The notes under the pieces were generated by a model. The model did no database searches. It was not told the DNA's origin and saw only the letters and a list, made by a program, of their open reading frames with translations. From Scedosporium boydii (lineage: Eukaryota > Ascomycota > Sordariomycetes > Microascales > Microascaceae): a stretch of DNA of 64,000 bases. The position numbers and the translations under genes are program-made. The stretch spans positions 1-64,000 of the forward strand of contig NJFT01000115.1 in the NCBI GenBank assembly GCA_002221725.1, in the 5' to 3' direction. Shown one piece after another: positions 10,189 through 23,184 of this stretch. Numbering within the stretch: the stretch's first letter is position 1; every line of letters begins with the position of its first letter.

Positions 10189-10381
10189 GCGAGAATTCAA
10201 GGGTTTAGGGGACATTGATACTGCAAGGTCGCTGTGGTAAGGTCTTGGTTGTAAAAGAGTGTGCATGGCTCTCTCTGTTATGGCAAAGCTTTTAGTATTG
10301 ATATGTACTCGCCGTTGTCTATATCGTATCGTCCATCCTCCTATTGTTTCTCTCTCTGCTTTGTGTTCCTTATGTCTATTC
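10189..10381. other. Convergent intergenic region
   Basis: The 193 bp between the stop codons of two convergent genes have no coding signal. They should hold both 3' ends. Confidence 0.4.
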
Positions 10382-11099
10382 TTACTCATCATCGCGTCTT
10401 CGCTTCTTCCCCTTCGGCCCAGCATTATCAAAGGGCGTCTCCGTCCGATTAATGTAGTTGTAATGGAACTTCCTCCCACGCTTCCATTCCTCCTCAGTCT
10501 CGGTGTTCACAAGGTCGGGCACACCAGGCCACACCATCAACTTAGTGTCCGGGTCCGGCGGCACCCCCTCATTCACATTGCGTGCCTCGAGAATTTCCTG
10601 TCGGTGGCTCATGAGCCATGGATGCACTGCCGTAATGTAATTGTGTATTGTAATGTAAGGCATGTCCGATGCTTCGACGATCAGTGCATCATACTCGGGC
10701 GGGGGAAGCTCGCCACAGCCCCTGCAAGGCTTATTGGCCGAGTCTTCGTCCCCCGAGTTATCGTCGCCGCCGCCGTCGTCGTCGTCGCTGCCGTCAGCGT
10801 GTTCCATGTGATCCAGACACCAATCCGGCAGCCAGTTGCTTAGATCGGTGGACTCGACAGCGGTGCATGACACTTTGGCTTCGGTAAGCGGTTCCTTCGA
10901 TATGCTATGCCAGTTTGAGCCAGTGGAGGATTGTTGGAAGTACTGTTCGCGCGGTGCTTCGGGGTCCAAATTCTCGGGCATGACGGAGATGGCCGACTCT
11001 AGAGGGTCACAGGGACCAGACGAGTCGCATTCCGTGGGGGGAGATGGGGCCCGTCCGTTGAGGTGCCGGAGGCGGCGTAGGCTGGTCTGACGTTGACAT
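10382..11099 (-). pseudogene. Hypothetical acidic protein with basic C-terminus; one-base frameshift in a G6 run
   Basis: The main frame runs from about 11112 to the TAA at 10382-10384; its only long open part with a start codon is from the ATG at 10979-10981 (199 aa). A better start is the ATG at 11097-11099, giving a Ser/Thr/Pro-rich N-terminus typical of fungal proteins. That frame reaches the run of six G on the plus strand (11036-11041) and would pass smoothly into the main frame if the run had five. The protein has a Cys-rich spot (Cys-Arg-Gly-Cys), a run of Asp/Gly in the middle and a C-terminal KGKKRRRDDE that resembles a nuclear localisation signal. No family is recognised. Either the gene is frameshifted, or the run length is a sequencing error and the gene (about 238 aa) is intact, or translation begins at 10981. 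Confidence 0.6.
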
Positions 11100-11232
11100 G
11101 AGGCTGTTGTTGATTAGGTTGACGGAGGGTTGAAAAGTAATGAGGAGGTGAAGCGAAACCCGTGAGGGGTTGAGCAATAGATAAAATGTGCCATGGCCCC
11201 ATGGGAGTGATGGGATCTATGTACTTTATATA

Positions 11233-12099
11233 TGTCACGGGCCGACCTTATGTAGGCCCAGAGCGGTGACATGCGGCAGAACAAATGAACCGGCAGACAG
11301 CTGGGGGCAGCTGCCAGGCGATCAGAGCGATCGCACCGGCGAGCGCCACAATTAGGGACAGTGATCATAGCAGGAGCATGACAATCACCCTGGAGAGCTT
11401 GGAAGGGAAACATCTATATAAACTACAAGTTCTATGTCACAGGCCGACCTTATATAGGCCCAGGGCGGTGACAGGCAGTAAAACGGCGGACCGGTGGACG
11501 GCAGAGGACAGCTGCCAGGCGATCGCCAAGGGACATAGCAATCACCTGTGGTGATCGGAGCGATCGCACTAGCGAGCACTACAATCAGGGACAGTGATCA
11601 TAGTAACAGTACAGCAATTATCCTAGAGAGCTTGGAAGGGAAATATCTATATAAACTACAGGTTCTGTTATATATTTAGTTTATCTTCTAAGATCTCTAA
11701 TAGTTAATTTAAGTATAACTATATCCTTATATTTAAATATATACTACTTACTAATATCTTATAAATATTATTTAACTATTTTATTTTATTATTAATAGAT
11801 AACCTTTTAATTTTAATATTAATTATATTTATTTAATATTTTTAATAAGCTAATATTAAAATTATAATAAAATATTTATATAAATTATAAGGTTTACTAT
11901 ATATTTAATTTATCTTTTAAGATTTCTAGTAATTAATTTAAATATAATTATATTTTTATATTTAAATATATATTATTTACTAATATCTTATAAATACTAT
12001 TTAACTATTTTACTTTATTATTAATAAATAATTATCTTAACTTTAATATTAATTATATTTACTTAATATTATTAATAAATTAGTATTAAGATTATAATA
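11233..12099 (+). repeat. Array of partial and complete LTRs of a second chromovirus family
   Basis: Three pieces lie head to tail. 11233-11434 is a 5' half starting TGTCACGGGCCGACC. 11435-11869 is a whole LTR starting TGTCACAGGCCGACC and ending ATTATAATA. 11870-12099 is a 3' half ending ATTATAATA. The first and last halves overlap by about 27 bp around the TATATAAAC promoter box. The first piece lacks a 30-bp segment present in the complete one. The 5' halves are GC-normal, the 3' halves strongly AT-shifted. No 5-bp duplication was found for any piece. Related LTRs are at 41243-41679 and 58457-58890. Confidence 0.65.
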
Positions 12100-12122
12100 T
12101 TAATAACTTTATAAAGAGATAG

Positions 12123-12147
12123 TATTATAATATAGCTATAGCTATAT
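12123..12147 (+). repeat. Element D: first 25 bp of its 5' LTR, cut off by element C
   Basis: TATTATAATATAGCTATAG and the following bases are the RIP-altered start of a chromovirus LTR (compare 40618). The remainder resumes at 19784 after element C and its TATAT duplication. Confidence 0.65.
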
Positions 12148-12572
12148 TATCACGGCTAGGCCGCAACATAGGCCGCGGGAAAGGCGGTGAGGAATAGCAG
12201 TAATAACGAAGGTACGTGACTACAGAAAGAATAATCAGTTAATTAAGGATCAACTAACTAATAATCAATCGGAGGGAGTCCAACTAGCTAGCTAGTCAAG
12301 GACTAACTAATTAACTAGCTTACTAGTACTAAAGATAGATAGAAGAAGTATCTATATAAAGCTATAATATTTTCTACTAGTCTAGTTATCTTCTAGACTC
12401 TTTAGTAATTAATATAAGTAATATCTATACCTTATATTTATATATATACTCTTAATACCTATTATTATAAATATTACTTAACTACTTTACTTATCTTTAA
12501 ATAAGTACCTACTATCTTAGTACTTTTCTATTCTATTAATTAGCTAAAACCTAAAGTATTAGGATTATAATA
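12148..12572 (+). repeat. 5' LTR of element C (425 bp)
   Basis: Starts TATCACGGCTAGGCCGC (first dinucleotide TG changed to TA) and ends GGATTATAATA. A TATATAAAGC promoter box is near 12352. The first 150 bp keep CpG and GC-rich segments that the 3' LTR has largely lost. Confidence 0.85.
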
Positions 12573-12631
12573 TATTAACTACTCTTATTTAGTAAGTAAC
12601 CTTATCTAATAGTATATTAACTATAAATAAT

Positions 12632-15600
12632 ATATTAACTACTAAGGGAAGTACTACTTCTATAGAAGATATAAAGAAGGCTTATATAGCCCTTATTAAG
12701 GAAAAAGAATAGCTTGAGGCTAAGAAGTAGTAGCTAGAGGATAAGTTATCTACTAGTAATAACTATATTAAGTAGCTAGAGGATTAGGTTACTTATCTCT
12801 AATATAAGATCCTAGCTCCTAAGCCCTATAATAGAAAGAAGGAAATACTTTAAGGATTCTTAATATAGGCTTAAGCCTATCTCCTATATTATTACTTTAA
12901 CTTTAATAAGGAGGAGGACTAAGTACTTACTATTACTATATTCTTTACTAGGGATGCCTTAGCCTAGTTTAAGCCCTAGATAAGAAACTATTTAGAAAAC
13001 CCCTTAAATAGGAACTAGGATAAAGAAACCTAAAAGCTCTTTAGAAAATATAAGGACTTTAAGTAAGCTTTAAAGAGTGCTTTTAGTAACTTAGATAAAG
13101 AATAAACTAATAAATAATAACTTAAGAACCTATAATAAAAGGGAGCTACTTCCTAGTATACTACTAAGTTTTAATAGATAGTATTTTACTTTAATTAGGA
13201 AGATAAGCTTCTAATAGCTTAATTTTATACTAGACTTAAAGATAAAGTTAAAGATAAACTATATAAGATAGATTAACTAGTAGACTTATCTAAATATATT
13301 ACTATAATAGTATATATTAATAACTAATAATATAAATAATATATAGAGAAATAAAGATAAAGGTAATCTTATATTAAAAAAAAGACTACTTATAAGACTA
13401 CTATATAGAGAATCTATATAGGGCTTATAAAGCTTAGTACTAGTATTATAAAATAAGCTACTTTTAAGAGACTTAAAGAAAAAGTAAGAAAGTACTATAA
13501 ATATAGATACTATAGCTATTATATAAAAGAATATTAAATGAAGTATAAGCCTAAGCTAAGATATAAGAGACTAGATAAAAAGAAATCTAGGTTTAAGCTT
13601 ATACTAGAAGGAAAAACCTAATAGCTAGAAGCTAGTATCATTAATTATAAATCCTTATTATAGACTATATACTATAATAATAACTATATTACCTACTAAA
13701 GTAATAAAGATAGAGCTAGTTACTACCTAAAGAAATTATAGATACTTAGAATAATAAAGTAGGAAGAAATTACTAAGATCTTAGGGATTATAAACTAAAT
13801 CTAGGAGACTAAAGAAAAACTCCTAAGGAAATTTAATACCCTTACTAGTGAGGACCTATTATATAAAGAATACTATAATAAGGCCTATAAATAATATTAC
13901 TAGATGCCTAGATTACTATAGTAGTTTATATATTAATAGAACCTGGAAAAATAGGATTAAGAATGATAAATAGCCTAGACTACTTAGGAATGAGAAGAAT
14001 GGTTTAAGAATTTCCTAATTAGCTACTATACTATACTTAAAGAAGAAAAAGAAAGATAAGTACTTAAGGAGATTATTAAGAACCTAGAAAAGGAAGTAAC
14101 CTAGTAAATTCCTAAAATTATAAGGGAAGACCTTAACTATAAATAATTAAAGTATAAGGTAGCTTAGTACTTTAAGGATCTATAAAGCTTAACTAAATAA
14201 TAGGAGTACTATATAGAAGTCTTAGAATAGAAAAGCTACCTATACCTATAAAATGATGAAAAATGAAAAGATTAGAAAGTATATAAGGTATAAGGAAAGG
14301 CTAAGGAAACTAATATAAAAAAGAAAGTAGTAACTAAGGACCTAGATACCTACTTTAGTATATAGGACCTAGATAATAAAATATAAAAATAGTAGAAGTA
14401 GTCTATAAAGGAATAATAAATAAACTAAAGGGAAGTAGTAAAGGGAGAAGCCCTCTTTACTTAGTATAAAGGCACTAGTAGAAGCTAAATACCCTATAAG
14501 AGACTTAACTAATACTATAATAAGAAATTAAATAATATTATATTAGATCTTATTAACCTTTAAAAATAAGTTAATAACCTTTACTATACTATCTTTAATA
14601 AAGCTGACCTTGATATAAGGGTTAATAATATAGAAGAAGAAGGTTTCTAAAATAATAAAAAGTAATAAAAAGAGATCTAAGAACTCTAGTAGTAAGCTTA
14701 AGGACTAGAAGTAGAAAGAAAATAAAGGGAAAAGTTTATAGAAGAACTAGAGGAGTAAGTATACCTCCTTAAAGCCTAAATAAACTCTATAAAACTAGAA
14801 AACCTCTATAAAGAACTCTAGGAAGAAGTAAATAAGTAACTTAAGCTTACCTAAAGCCTAGTTAATAACTTATAGGAAATAGTAAAACTAAATAAGTAGT
14901 AATAGAAATAATAATAGGAAATTAAGAAGCTCTAATAGTAAATAGCTAATCTATAAAGGCTATAGTATAGAAGTTTAATATTAGTTATAGAAGAAGTTAT
15001 ATAGATAATAGGACCTGGACCTAGTTAAGAAATAAGAGAAATAAATATTATAGAAGGATAATAGATCTATTACTTAAAAGTACTTATTATTTTAGCTAGA
15101 TAAGTGCTCTAGGCTTTAGTAGATAGTAGGGTATAGGGGAACTTTATTTCCTTAATAATCATTAACTAACTAAAACTACTATAAGTAGAAAAATACTAGC
15201 TATATACTCTAAGTATATATAATAGAATGCTAGTAGACTATAAAGGTAGAGTAGTTAGTATAGAGATTATATACCTTTATATCTATATTATAGGAAAAGT
15301 TAACTATATTTCTTTTAATATTATAGGAATTACTAGATACCTTATTATATTAGAAACCCTATAGCTATAAATAAGAAACCTATAAATTAATTAGGTAACT
15401 AATTAGCTTACTTAAAATAAAACTAAGTAAGGCCTTATAAGATAATTGCAAGGGGTGACAATTAGCCCAATAGACCAAAAGATCCGTTAGTTCCAGCGCC
15501 ACATGGCTGGGACTGCCCCTTACATTCACTTAAGAACCCTCTTAATCGCGGCGGAATCCAGCTACTTCTAGGTATATCGTTATAGGCCTAGGAAATAACT

Positions 15601-18600
15601 TAGCTACTAAGTAATATTAACTAGAAGAGTTACCTTTAAGTAAGTTAAAAGCTTTTAAAATAATAATCTACTTTAAAGTACTTATTATAAAAGATTTAAA
15701 TTACCTACTAAAAGGAAGAAAGTATAAGTAAATATATATAATAAGAGCTATAATAGCCTTTAAAACTATATTATTAGTAGAGGAAATACTATAGTATATA
15801 TTTAAAGAATACTAAAAGTATAATAAGGTATTTACTAAAGAACTAGATACTAGACTACTAGAATATAGTTAGTAGGACTATAGAATACTATTAAAAGAAG
15901 GTACTTAACTAAAGTTTATACTTATCTATAATCTTAATAAAGTATAGTAATAAGTATTAAGAGACTATATAGTAAAAATACTTAAAAAGGGATATATTAG
16001 GCCCTTAATATTACTAGTAAGATACCTAATCCTTTAGGTATTAAAGAAGAATAGTAAACTATAAATATATATAGACTATTAACAACTTAATAAAATTACT
16101 ATTAAAAACTAATACCTACTACTACTTATCTTAAAACTATAGGATATATTCTAAAAAGTATAGTAGTTTATAATTTTAAACTTAAGAGGAGTATATAACT
16201 TAATCTACATTAAGGAAGGTAATAAATAGAAGACTACCTTTAGGATATACTTTAGGTACTTTAAGTACTTAGTTATACCTTTTAGATTAATAAATACTCT
16301 TATAAGCTTCTAGATAATAATTAACTATATCCTATAAGAATACTTAGACTACTTTATAATAGTATACTTTAATAATATCTTTATCTTTTTAAAAATACTA
16401 GAAGAATATAAAGAATATATATATAAAGTCTTCTAAAAACTATAAGAAGTAAAGCTACTAGTAAAGCTAGCTAAGTATAAATTCTATAAGTAATAAGTAG
16501 ACTTCCTTAGATATACTATTTAACCTAGGAAGATCTAAATATAAGAATTAAAGGTTAAAGCTATCTTAAAATAGCTAATACTAACTAATATTATAGAAGT
16601 AAGAAGATTTCTTAGATTCCTTAACTTCTATAGAAAGTTTTTAGGAGACTATAATACTTATATATAGGCTCTTATAGAACTTACTAAGAAAGATAAACTA
16701 TTTTAATAGGGACTAGAGGAATAGAAAGTATTTTAGGAAGCTAAGCAATTAGTATATAAATGACCTATACTTTACTAAGTAGACCTATTAAAACTATTTA
16801 AAATAGAAATAGATATATTAGACTATAGTCTAAGTATATAGCTAAGATAATAAGATAAAGATAGTAAGATTTACCTTATAGTATTTATATTAAAAAAGCT
16901 TAATAGACTAGAATTATACTATATTATTCCTAATAAGGAACTAATAGCTATTATTAAAGTATTTAAAAAATAGAGATATTATCTTACTAGAGCTAAGTAC
17001 TTAATTATAGTATACTCTAACTATAAGAACCTTATAGGGTTTACTATAATAAAAGAACTTAATTGATAATAAGTATAATAGGTAAAAGAATTATCTAAAT
17101 ATAACTTTAGAATTATATATATTAAGGGAAAAGAAAATAGAAGAGCTAATGCTCTTAGTTAGAAACTAGACTACTTTTAGAAAGTACTAAAAGAAATAGG
17201 TATCTTCCTTTACTATAATAAAGAAGGAAACCTATAATAGCTAGCTATAGGCTACTAAATATAATAGGTTAATCTAATTGTAAAAGAAATTAAGAACTAT
17301 TATATAGACCTTAGACTATAAGACTAAATGTAGACTTAAGAGTAAATATAGATAACTATACCTCTAAATCTAATAGAAAAGTTTATCTAAGTAATCTATA
17401 AGGTATTATATAATAGATATTTAGAAATTATAAAAACTATAGAAAAAGTATTAAAGGAATACTCTATCTTATACCTTAAGAAAGTTATTACTAAGGTTAT
17501 AATTAAATGTCTTTAGTATAGGAAAAATAAGAATTAGCTTTATAAGCTATATAGATAACTATAACCTATATTAGTATTAAAAGTACTATAGTAGAAAATT
17601 ATTATTAACTTTATTATTAAACTATTTAAGTTAAAGGACCTAGCTATAGAAATTAGATATAATAGTATTATAATAGTAATTAATAGACTAATAAAGTATA
17701 CTTACTTTATATCCTATAATAAATCTATAAAAGTACTGTAATTTATAGAACTGTTCTTATAAACTATAGTAGTAAACTATAACCTACTAGAAGAAGTTAA
17801 TTTAGATAGAGGTAAAGTATTTGTCTTTTATTTCTAGTAGAGCCTATTAGATAGAATAGGAATTAATTATAAGCTATCTACTACCTATTATCTGAAAATA
17901 TAAGAGTAGGTAGAATAAATAAACTAAATACTTAAGATATATTTATAGTACTATATTAACTAAAAAAAGATAACTAGGTATTATTATTACCTTTAGCTTA
18001 GAAAGCTTATAATACTAATATATTAAAAAGCTTTAAGATATTATTATTTTATATAAATTATAGTATTAAACCTAGGACAGGATTTAAGCCTATAGGTATA
18101 AAGATATAAGTAGAATAAGCAATCCTTATAGTAGATAAAATGAAGGAATTATATAAGTAGCTAAAAGAAGAACTATAATTTATCTAGTAAAGGATAAAGT
18201 ACTATACTAATAGTAAATAGCTTAAGGGACTAACCTTTGAGAAGGGAAGTAAGGTCTAGTTACTATAGAAGAAACTAGGAACTAGAGACTCCTAAATTAA
18301 AACTATATAATTAAGTAATAAACTTAATTACTAAAAACTAGGACCCTTCCTAGTTAAAAAGAGAGTCTTAGAAGTTAACTATAAACTAGAGCTACTAGAA
18401 GGTATAGATAACTATCTAGTATTCTATATAGCTCTACTTAAACTAGCTTATAAGAATATATTACTAGGAAAACTAGTCTAGCTTAAAGTAGAAGAATAAG
18501 AAATTTTCAAAATAGAAAGAATTACTAACTTATAAAATAATAAAGGAACTATTAAGTATTTAGTTAAATAGAAAAATTATAAAGAAAGCAATAATACCTA

Positions 18601-18715
18601 GGAACCTATTAAATACTTAATAGGGAGCTTATAACTCCTTATAGACTATTACTAGAGGAACTTAATAAAACTAAGGGATCTAGTAGTATAGGATCTATTA
18701 GCAAGCTCTAGTTAA
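12632..18715 (+). pseudogene. gag-pol of element C, RIP-inactivated
   Basis: Homologous from end to end to element F's polyprotein. The gag start is ATA at 12632-12634. The protease Asp is at 15122 in an Asp-Ser-Arg triplet that was Asp-Ser-Gly before TpG changed to TpA. The RT Tyr-x-Asp-Asp equivalent lies near 16365 (now Tyr-Phe-Asn-Asn). Integrase follows and a chromodomain ends near 18660. It holds dozens of TAA and TAG codons and is interrupted at 15436-15584. No product is possible. Confidence 0.8.
15436..15584. mobile_element. Short TG...CA insertion, copy 2 (149 bp, TSD GGCCT)
   Basis: Inserted in pol of element C. The five bases GGCCT are present on both sides (15431-15435 and 15585-15589), and the empty site is visible at 32751-32756. 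Ends are TATAAGATAATTGC and, inverted, TATAACGATATACC, that is TGTAA ends after RIP. The centre is nearly identical to the inverse of 2-149 and is not visibly RIP-mutated. A solo LTR of a short retroelement is the simplest reading; a MITE is the alternative. Confidence 0.75.
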
Positions 18716-19300
18716 TTTCTAAACTAGAAATGGAGGTAGTGGTGCTCTCTATGGCGTCCTCCTTGGCTACCTACTTTATCCTTAACCTAATAATCTCTAA
18801 TACCCTTTTCTTATAAAGTTCCTTCTCCTTCTTAAGATAACTAGCCTAGGACATAGCTATATTAAGAGTAGTAAGGTAATAAGCTACCTTAGCTTCTACT
18901 TCTTACTCCTTATAATTAAGATAAGATTATTCCTATTCTAGTTAATTAACTAGGGAAGTTAGTAGAAAGATAAAATCTAAGAAGAAAGAAGGACTTATAG
19001 GTAGAGTTAGTTATACTACTAGTATTATAGTTAGGATACTTAAAGTAAATATAACTATTATAGTAGGACTATTTTTTATAAACTATATAGTCCTAGGGAA
19101 TCTTTATATTAAAATAAGAAGTATACTTAGATATCTTAAAAGGATATTATCTAGTAAGAAGGTTATTAATAGCCTAGGTAAGATAGTTATAGTTTACCTA
19201 AAAAGACCTAGACTATAACTTAGTAATATAATTAGGTATAATAGAAGAAAGAAGGGGTATAAATAAGAAAGAAAATACTTACTTAAAGAAGGAAGTTAAG
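18606..19300 (-). pseudogene. Antisense reading frame of element C
   Basis: Minus-strand homologue of the 230-codon antisense frame described at 35772-36464. It has the same position between the chromodomain and the polypurine tract, tail to tail with pol, and carries many TAG/TAA codons. Confidence 0.6.
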
Positions 19301-19353
19301 ATAATTAAACTAATAAGTCTTTAAAGATAAAGACTAAGGAGGAGGAGAAATTA

Positions 19354-19778
19354 TATTATAGCTAGGCTGCAATATAGGCTGCGAGAAAGGTAGTGAGGAA
19401 TGGTAGTAATAATGAAGGTATGTAACTATAGAAAAAATAATTAGTTAATTAAGGATCAATTAACTAATAATTAATTAGAGGGAGTCTAACTAGCTAGCTA
19501 GTTAAAGACTAACTAATTAACTAGCCTACTAGTACTAAAGATAGATAGAAGAAGTATCTATATAAAGCTACGATATCTCCTACTAGTCTAGTTATCTTCT
19601 AGACTTTTTAGTAGTTAATATAAGTAATATCTATACCCTATACTTATATATATACTCTTAATACCTATTATTATAAATACTACTTAACTACCTTACTTAT
19701 CTTTAAATAGGTACCTACTACCTTAGTACCTTCCTATTCTATTAATTAGCTAAAACCTAAAGTATTAGGATTATAATA
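19354..19778 (+). repeat. 3' LTR of element C (425 bp)
   Basis: Same length as the 5' LTR. It starts TATTATAGCTAGGCTGC and ends GGATTATAATA. It is followed by the TATAT duplication and then the rest of element D's interrupted LTR. Confidence 0.85.
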
Positions 19779-19783
19779 TATAT

Positions 19784-22678
19784 TATATAAAGAAGGGTAG
19801 TAAAGTAAAGAATAGTAGAATTAAGGAAGAAATAGCTTAGTTATGAAATTAGATAGCTTAATATCTAATAAGTTAATTAAATAGCTATTTAATTAACTAG
19901 CTAATTAAGCTAAAGATTAATTAGGTAATTAAGTAAAGACTTAATTAACTATAATAAGGAACTAAAGATAGATAGAAGAAGTATCTATATAAAGCTATAA
20001 TACTTCCTACTAGTCTAGTTATCTTCTATACTCTTTAGTAGTTAATATAAGTAATATCTATACCTTATATTTATATATATACTCTTAATACCTATTACTA
20101 TAAATACTACTTAACTACCTTACTTATCTCTAAATAGGGCCCTACTATCCTAGTACTTATCTATTTTATTAATTACCTAGAACCTAAAGTATTAAGATTA
20201 TAATATATTAACTACTCCTATTTAGTAAGTAACCCTATCTAGTAATATACTAACTATAAAGTAATATATTAACTACTAAGGGAAGTACTACTTTTATAGA
20301 AGATATAAAGAAGGCTTATATAGCTTTCTAAAAAGAAAAAGACTAGCTTAAAGCTAAAAAGTAGTAACTTAAAGATAAGTTATCTACTAATAATAACTAT
20401 ATTAAGTAGCTAGAAGATTAGATTACTTATCCCTAATATAAGATCCTACCTCCTAAGTCCTATAATAAAAAGAAAAGAATACTTTAAAGATTCTTAATAT
20501 AGGCCTAAGCTTACCTCCTATACTACTATCTTAACTTTAATAGGGAAGAAGACTAGGTGCTTACTATTACTATATTCCTTACTAGAGATACCCTAGCCTA
20601 GTTTAAGCCTTAAATAAGAGACTTCCTAGAAAACCTATTAAGTAAGAATTAAGATAAGGAAACTTAAAAGCTCTTTAAGAAATATAAGGACTTTAAATAA
20701 GCTTTAAAAGGTGCCTTTAGTAACTTAGATAAAGAATAAGCTAATAAATAATAACTTGAGAACTTATATTAGAAAGGAGCTACCTCCTAGTATATTACTA
20801 AATTCCAATAGGTAGTATCCTATTTTAACTAGGAAGATAAGCCCCTAATAGCCTAATTCTATACTAGACTTAAGGATAAAGTTAAAGATAAACTATATAA
20901 AATAAATCGATTAGGAGATCTATCTAAGTATATTACTATAATAATATAGATCAATAATCAATAATATAAATAATATATAGAGAAATAAAGATAAGGGCGA
21001 TCTTATATTAAAAAGAAGACTACTTATAAAACTACTATATAGGGAACCTATATAAGACCTATAGAGCTAGGTACTAGTACTATAAAATAAACCTCCTTTA
21101 AGAAGCTTAAAGAGAAGTTAGGAAAGTATTATAAATATAGATATTATAGCTACTATATATAAAAATATTAAATAAAGTATAAACCTAAGCTAGGCTATAA
21201 AAAGCCTAATAAGAAGAAATTTAAGTTTAAGTTTATACTAGAAGGGAAAACTTAATAGCTAGGAGCTAGTACTATTAATTATAAATCCTTATTATAGACT
21301 ATATATTATAATAATAGTTATATTACCTACTAAAGTAATAAGGATAGGGCTAGCTATTACCTAAAGAAATTATAGACATTTAAAATAATAAAGTAAAAAG
21401 AAATTATTAAGATCTTAGAGATTATAAAATAGATCTAGGAGGCTAAAAAAGAACTCCTAAGGAAATTCGATACCCTTACTAGTAAGAATCTATTATATAA
21501 AGAATATTATAATAAGGCTTATAAATAGTACTATTAAATACTTAAGTTATTATAGTAATTTATATACTAATAAAATCTAGAAAAGTAAGACTAGAAATAA
21601 TAAGTAGCTTAGACTATCTAAGAATAAGAAGAATAATTTAAAAACCTCCTAGTTAGCTACTATACTATACTTAAGGAAGAGGAAGAAAGATAAGTATTTT
21701 AGGAGATTATTAAAAACCTAAAGAGGAAAATAACCTAGTAAATCTCTAAGATTATATAGGAAGACCTTAACTATAAATAACTAGAATATAAAGTAGCTTA
21801 ATACTTTAAAGATCTATAAAGCTTAACTAAATAATAGGAGTATTATATAAAAGCCTTAAAATAGAAAAACTATCTAAACCTATAAAATAAAGAGGAGTAA
21901 AAAGATTAGGAAGTATATAAGGTATAAAGGAAGGCTAAGAAAACTAATAAGAAAATAAAGGTAGTAACTAAGGACTTAGACACCTACTTTAATATCTAAG
22001 ATCTTAAAGAAGAGACCTAGAAATAATAAAAGTAATCTATAAAAGAATAATAAATAAACTAAAGGAAAGTAATAAAGGGAAAAGCTCCTTTTACTTAGTA
22101 TAGAAGTACTAGTAGAAGCTAAATACTTTATAAAAGACTTAATTAATACTATAATAAAAAGTTAGATAATATTATATTAGACTTTATCGACCTTTAAAAA
22201 CAAATTGACGATCTTTACTATACTATTTTTAATAAAGCTAACCTCGATATAAGGGTTGATAATATAGAAGAAGAGGGCCTCCGAAATAATAAAAAATGAT
22301 AGAAGGAGATCTAGAAACTCTAGTAATAAGTCTAGGAGCTAAAGAAGGAGAGAAAATAGAAAGAAACCTAAGAAACTAAAATAATTATAGAAAAGTTTAT
22401 AGAAGAATTAGAAGAGTAAGTATACCTCTTTAAAGCTTAAATAAACCTTATAGAATTAGAAAACTTCTATAAAAAACTTTAAAAAGAAATAAATAAATAA
22501 TTTAAACTTACTTAGAGCCTTATTAATAACCTATAAGAAATAATAGAACTAAATAAATAATAATAAAAATAATAATAGGAAATTAAGAGGCTCTACTAGT
22601 AAATAGCTAGCCTATAAAGACTATAATATAGTAGCTCGATGTTGGTTACTAAAGAAGTTATAAAGATAATAGGATTAG
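19784..22678 (+). mobile_element. Element D: rest of 5' LTR and gag, cut by element E
   Basis: LTR sequence continues to 20205. A degraded gag frame (about 20264-22678) follows, with the retrotransposon gag core, zinc-knuckle region near 21120-21180 and the charged segment. It stops at 22678 where element E begins in the opposite orientation. The pol part of this copy is not next to it in the window. Confidence 0.75.
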
Positions 22679-23123
22679 TATTATAATCTTAATGCTTTAG
22701 ATTTTAGCTAATTAATAGAATAGGAAGGTACTAGGGGTAGTAGGTACCTATTTAGAGGTAAGTAAGGTAGTTAAGTAGTATTTATAATAATAGATATTAT
22801 AAGTATATATATAAGTATAGGGTATAGGTATTACTTATATTGATTACTAAAGAATATAGAAGAAAACTAGACTAGTAGGAGATATTATAGCTTTATATAG
22901 ATACTTCTTCTATCTTTCTTTAGTTCCTTATTATAGATAATCGAGTCTATACTTAATTATCTAATTAATTCCTAGTTTAACTAACTAGTTAATTAGGTAG
23001 CTATCTAACTAACTTATTAGTTATTATACTACCTAATTTTATAACTAAGCTATTTCTTTCCTAATTCTACTATCCTAGCTTACTACCCAGTTTACATAAT
23101 ATAGCTACAGCTAGCTTATAACA
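22679..23123 (-). repeat. 3' LTR of element E (445 bp)
   Basis: Inverted LTR starting TATTATAATCTTAATGC. It ends ...AGCTTATAACA at 23123, followed by the reversed polypurine tract (TTTCCCCTCTCCC). Confidence 0.8.
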
Positions 23124-23184
23124 TGATTTCCCCTCTCCCTTAGTCTTTATCTTTAAAAACTTATTAATTTTTTATAAAACTTTT

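Larger units (their letters stand above)
12148..19778 (+). mobile_element. Element C: complete RIP-degraded chromovirus, TSD TATAT
   Basis: A 7,631-bp element bounded by two 425-bp LTRs and flanked by TATAT at 12143-12147 and 19779-19783. It was inserted into the 5' LTR of element D. It carries gag-pol on the plus strand, the antisense frame on the minus strand next to the 3' LTR, and a 149-bp short insertion in pol (15436-15584). Differences between its LTRs are mostly C/T and G/A, so LTR divergence reflects RIP rather than age. Confidence 0.9.

Noticed and set aside
9823..10479. Minus-strand 218-codon frame overlapping two genes
   Set aside because: It covers the small secreted protein gene and the end of the convergent gene, has no signal peptide or domain, and its composition is that of a reverse-strand shadow of GC-rich codons.
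10259..10843. Plus-strand 194-codon frame
   Set aside because: It is the complement of the gene at 10382-11099; the Val/Ala-rich stretch is the reverse of its Asp-rich run.
11285..11579. Overlapping short frames within the LTR array
   Set aside because: They fall in duplicated LTR sequence (11233-11869) and repeat with the unit, so they are not separate genes.
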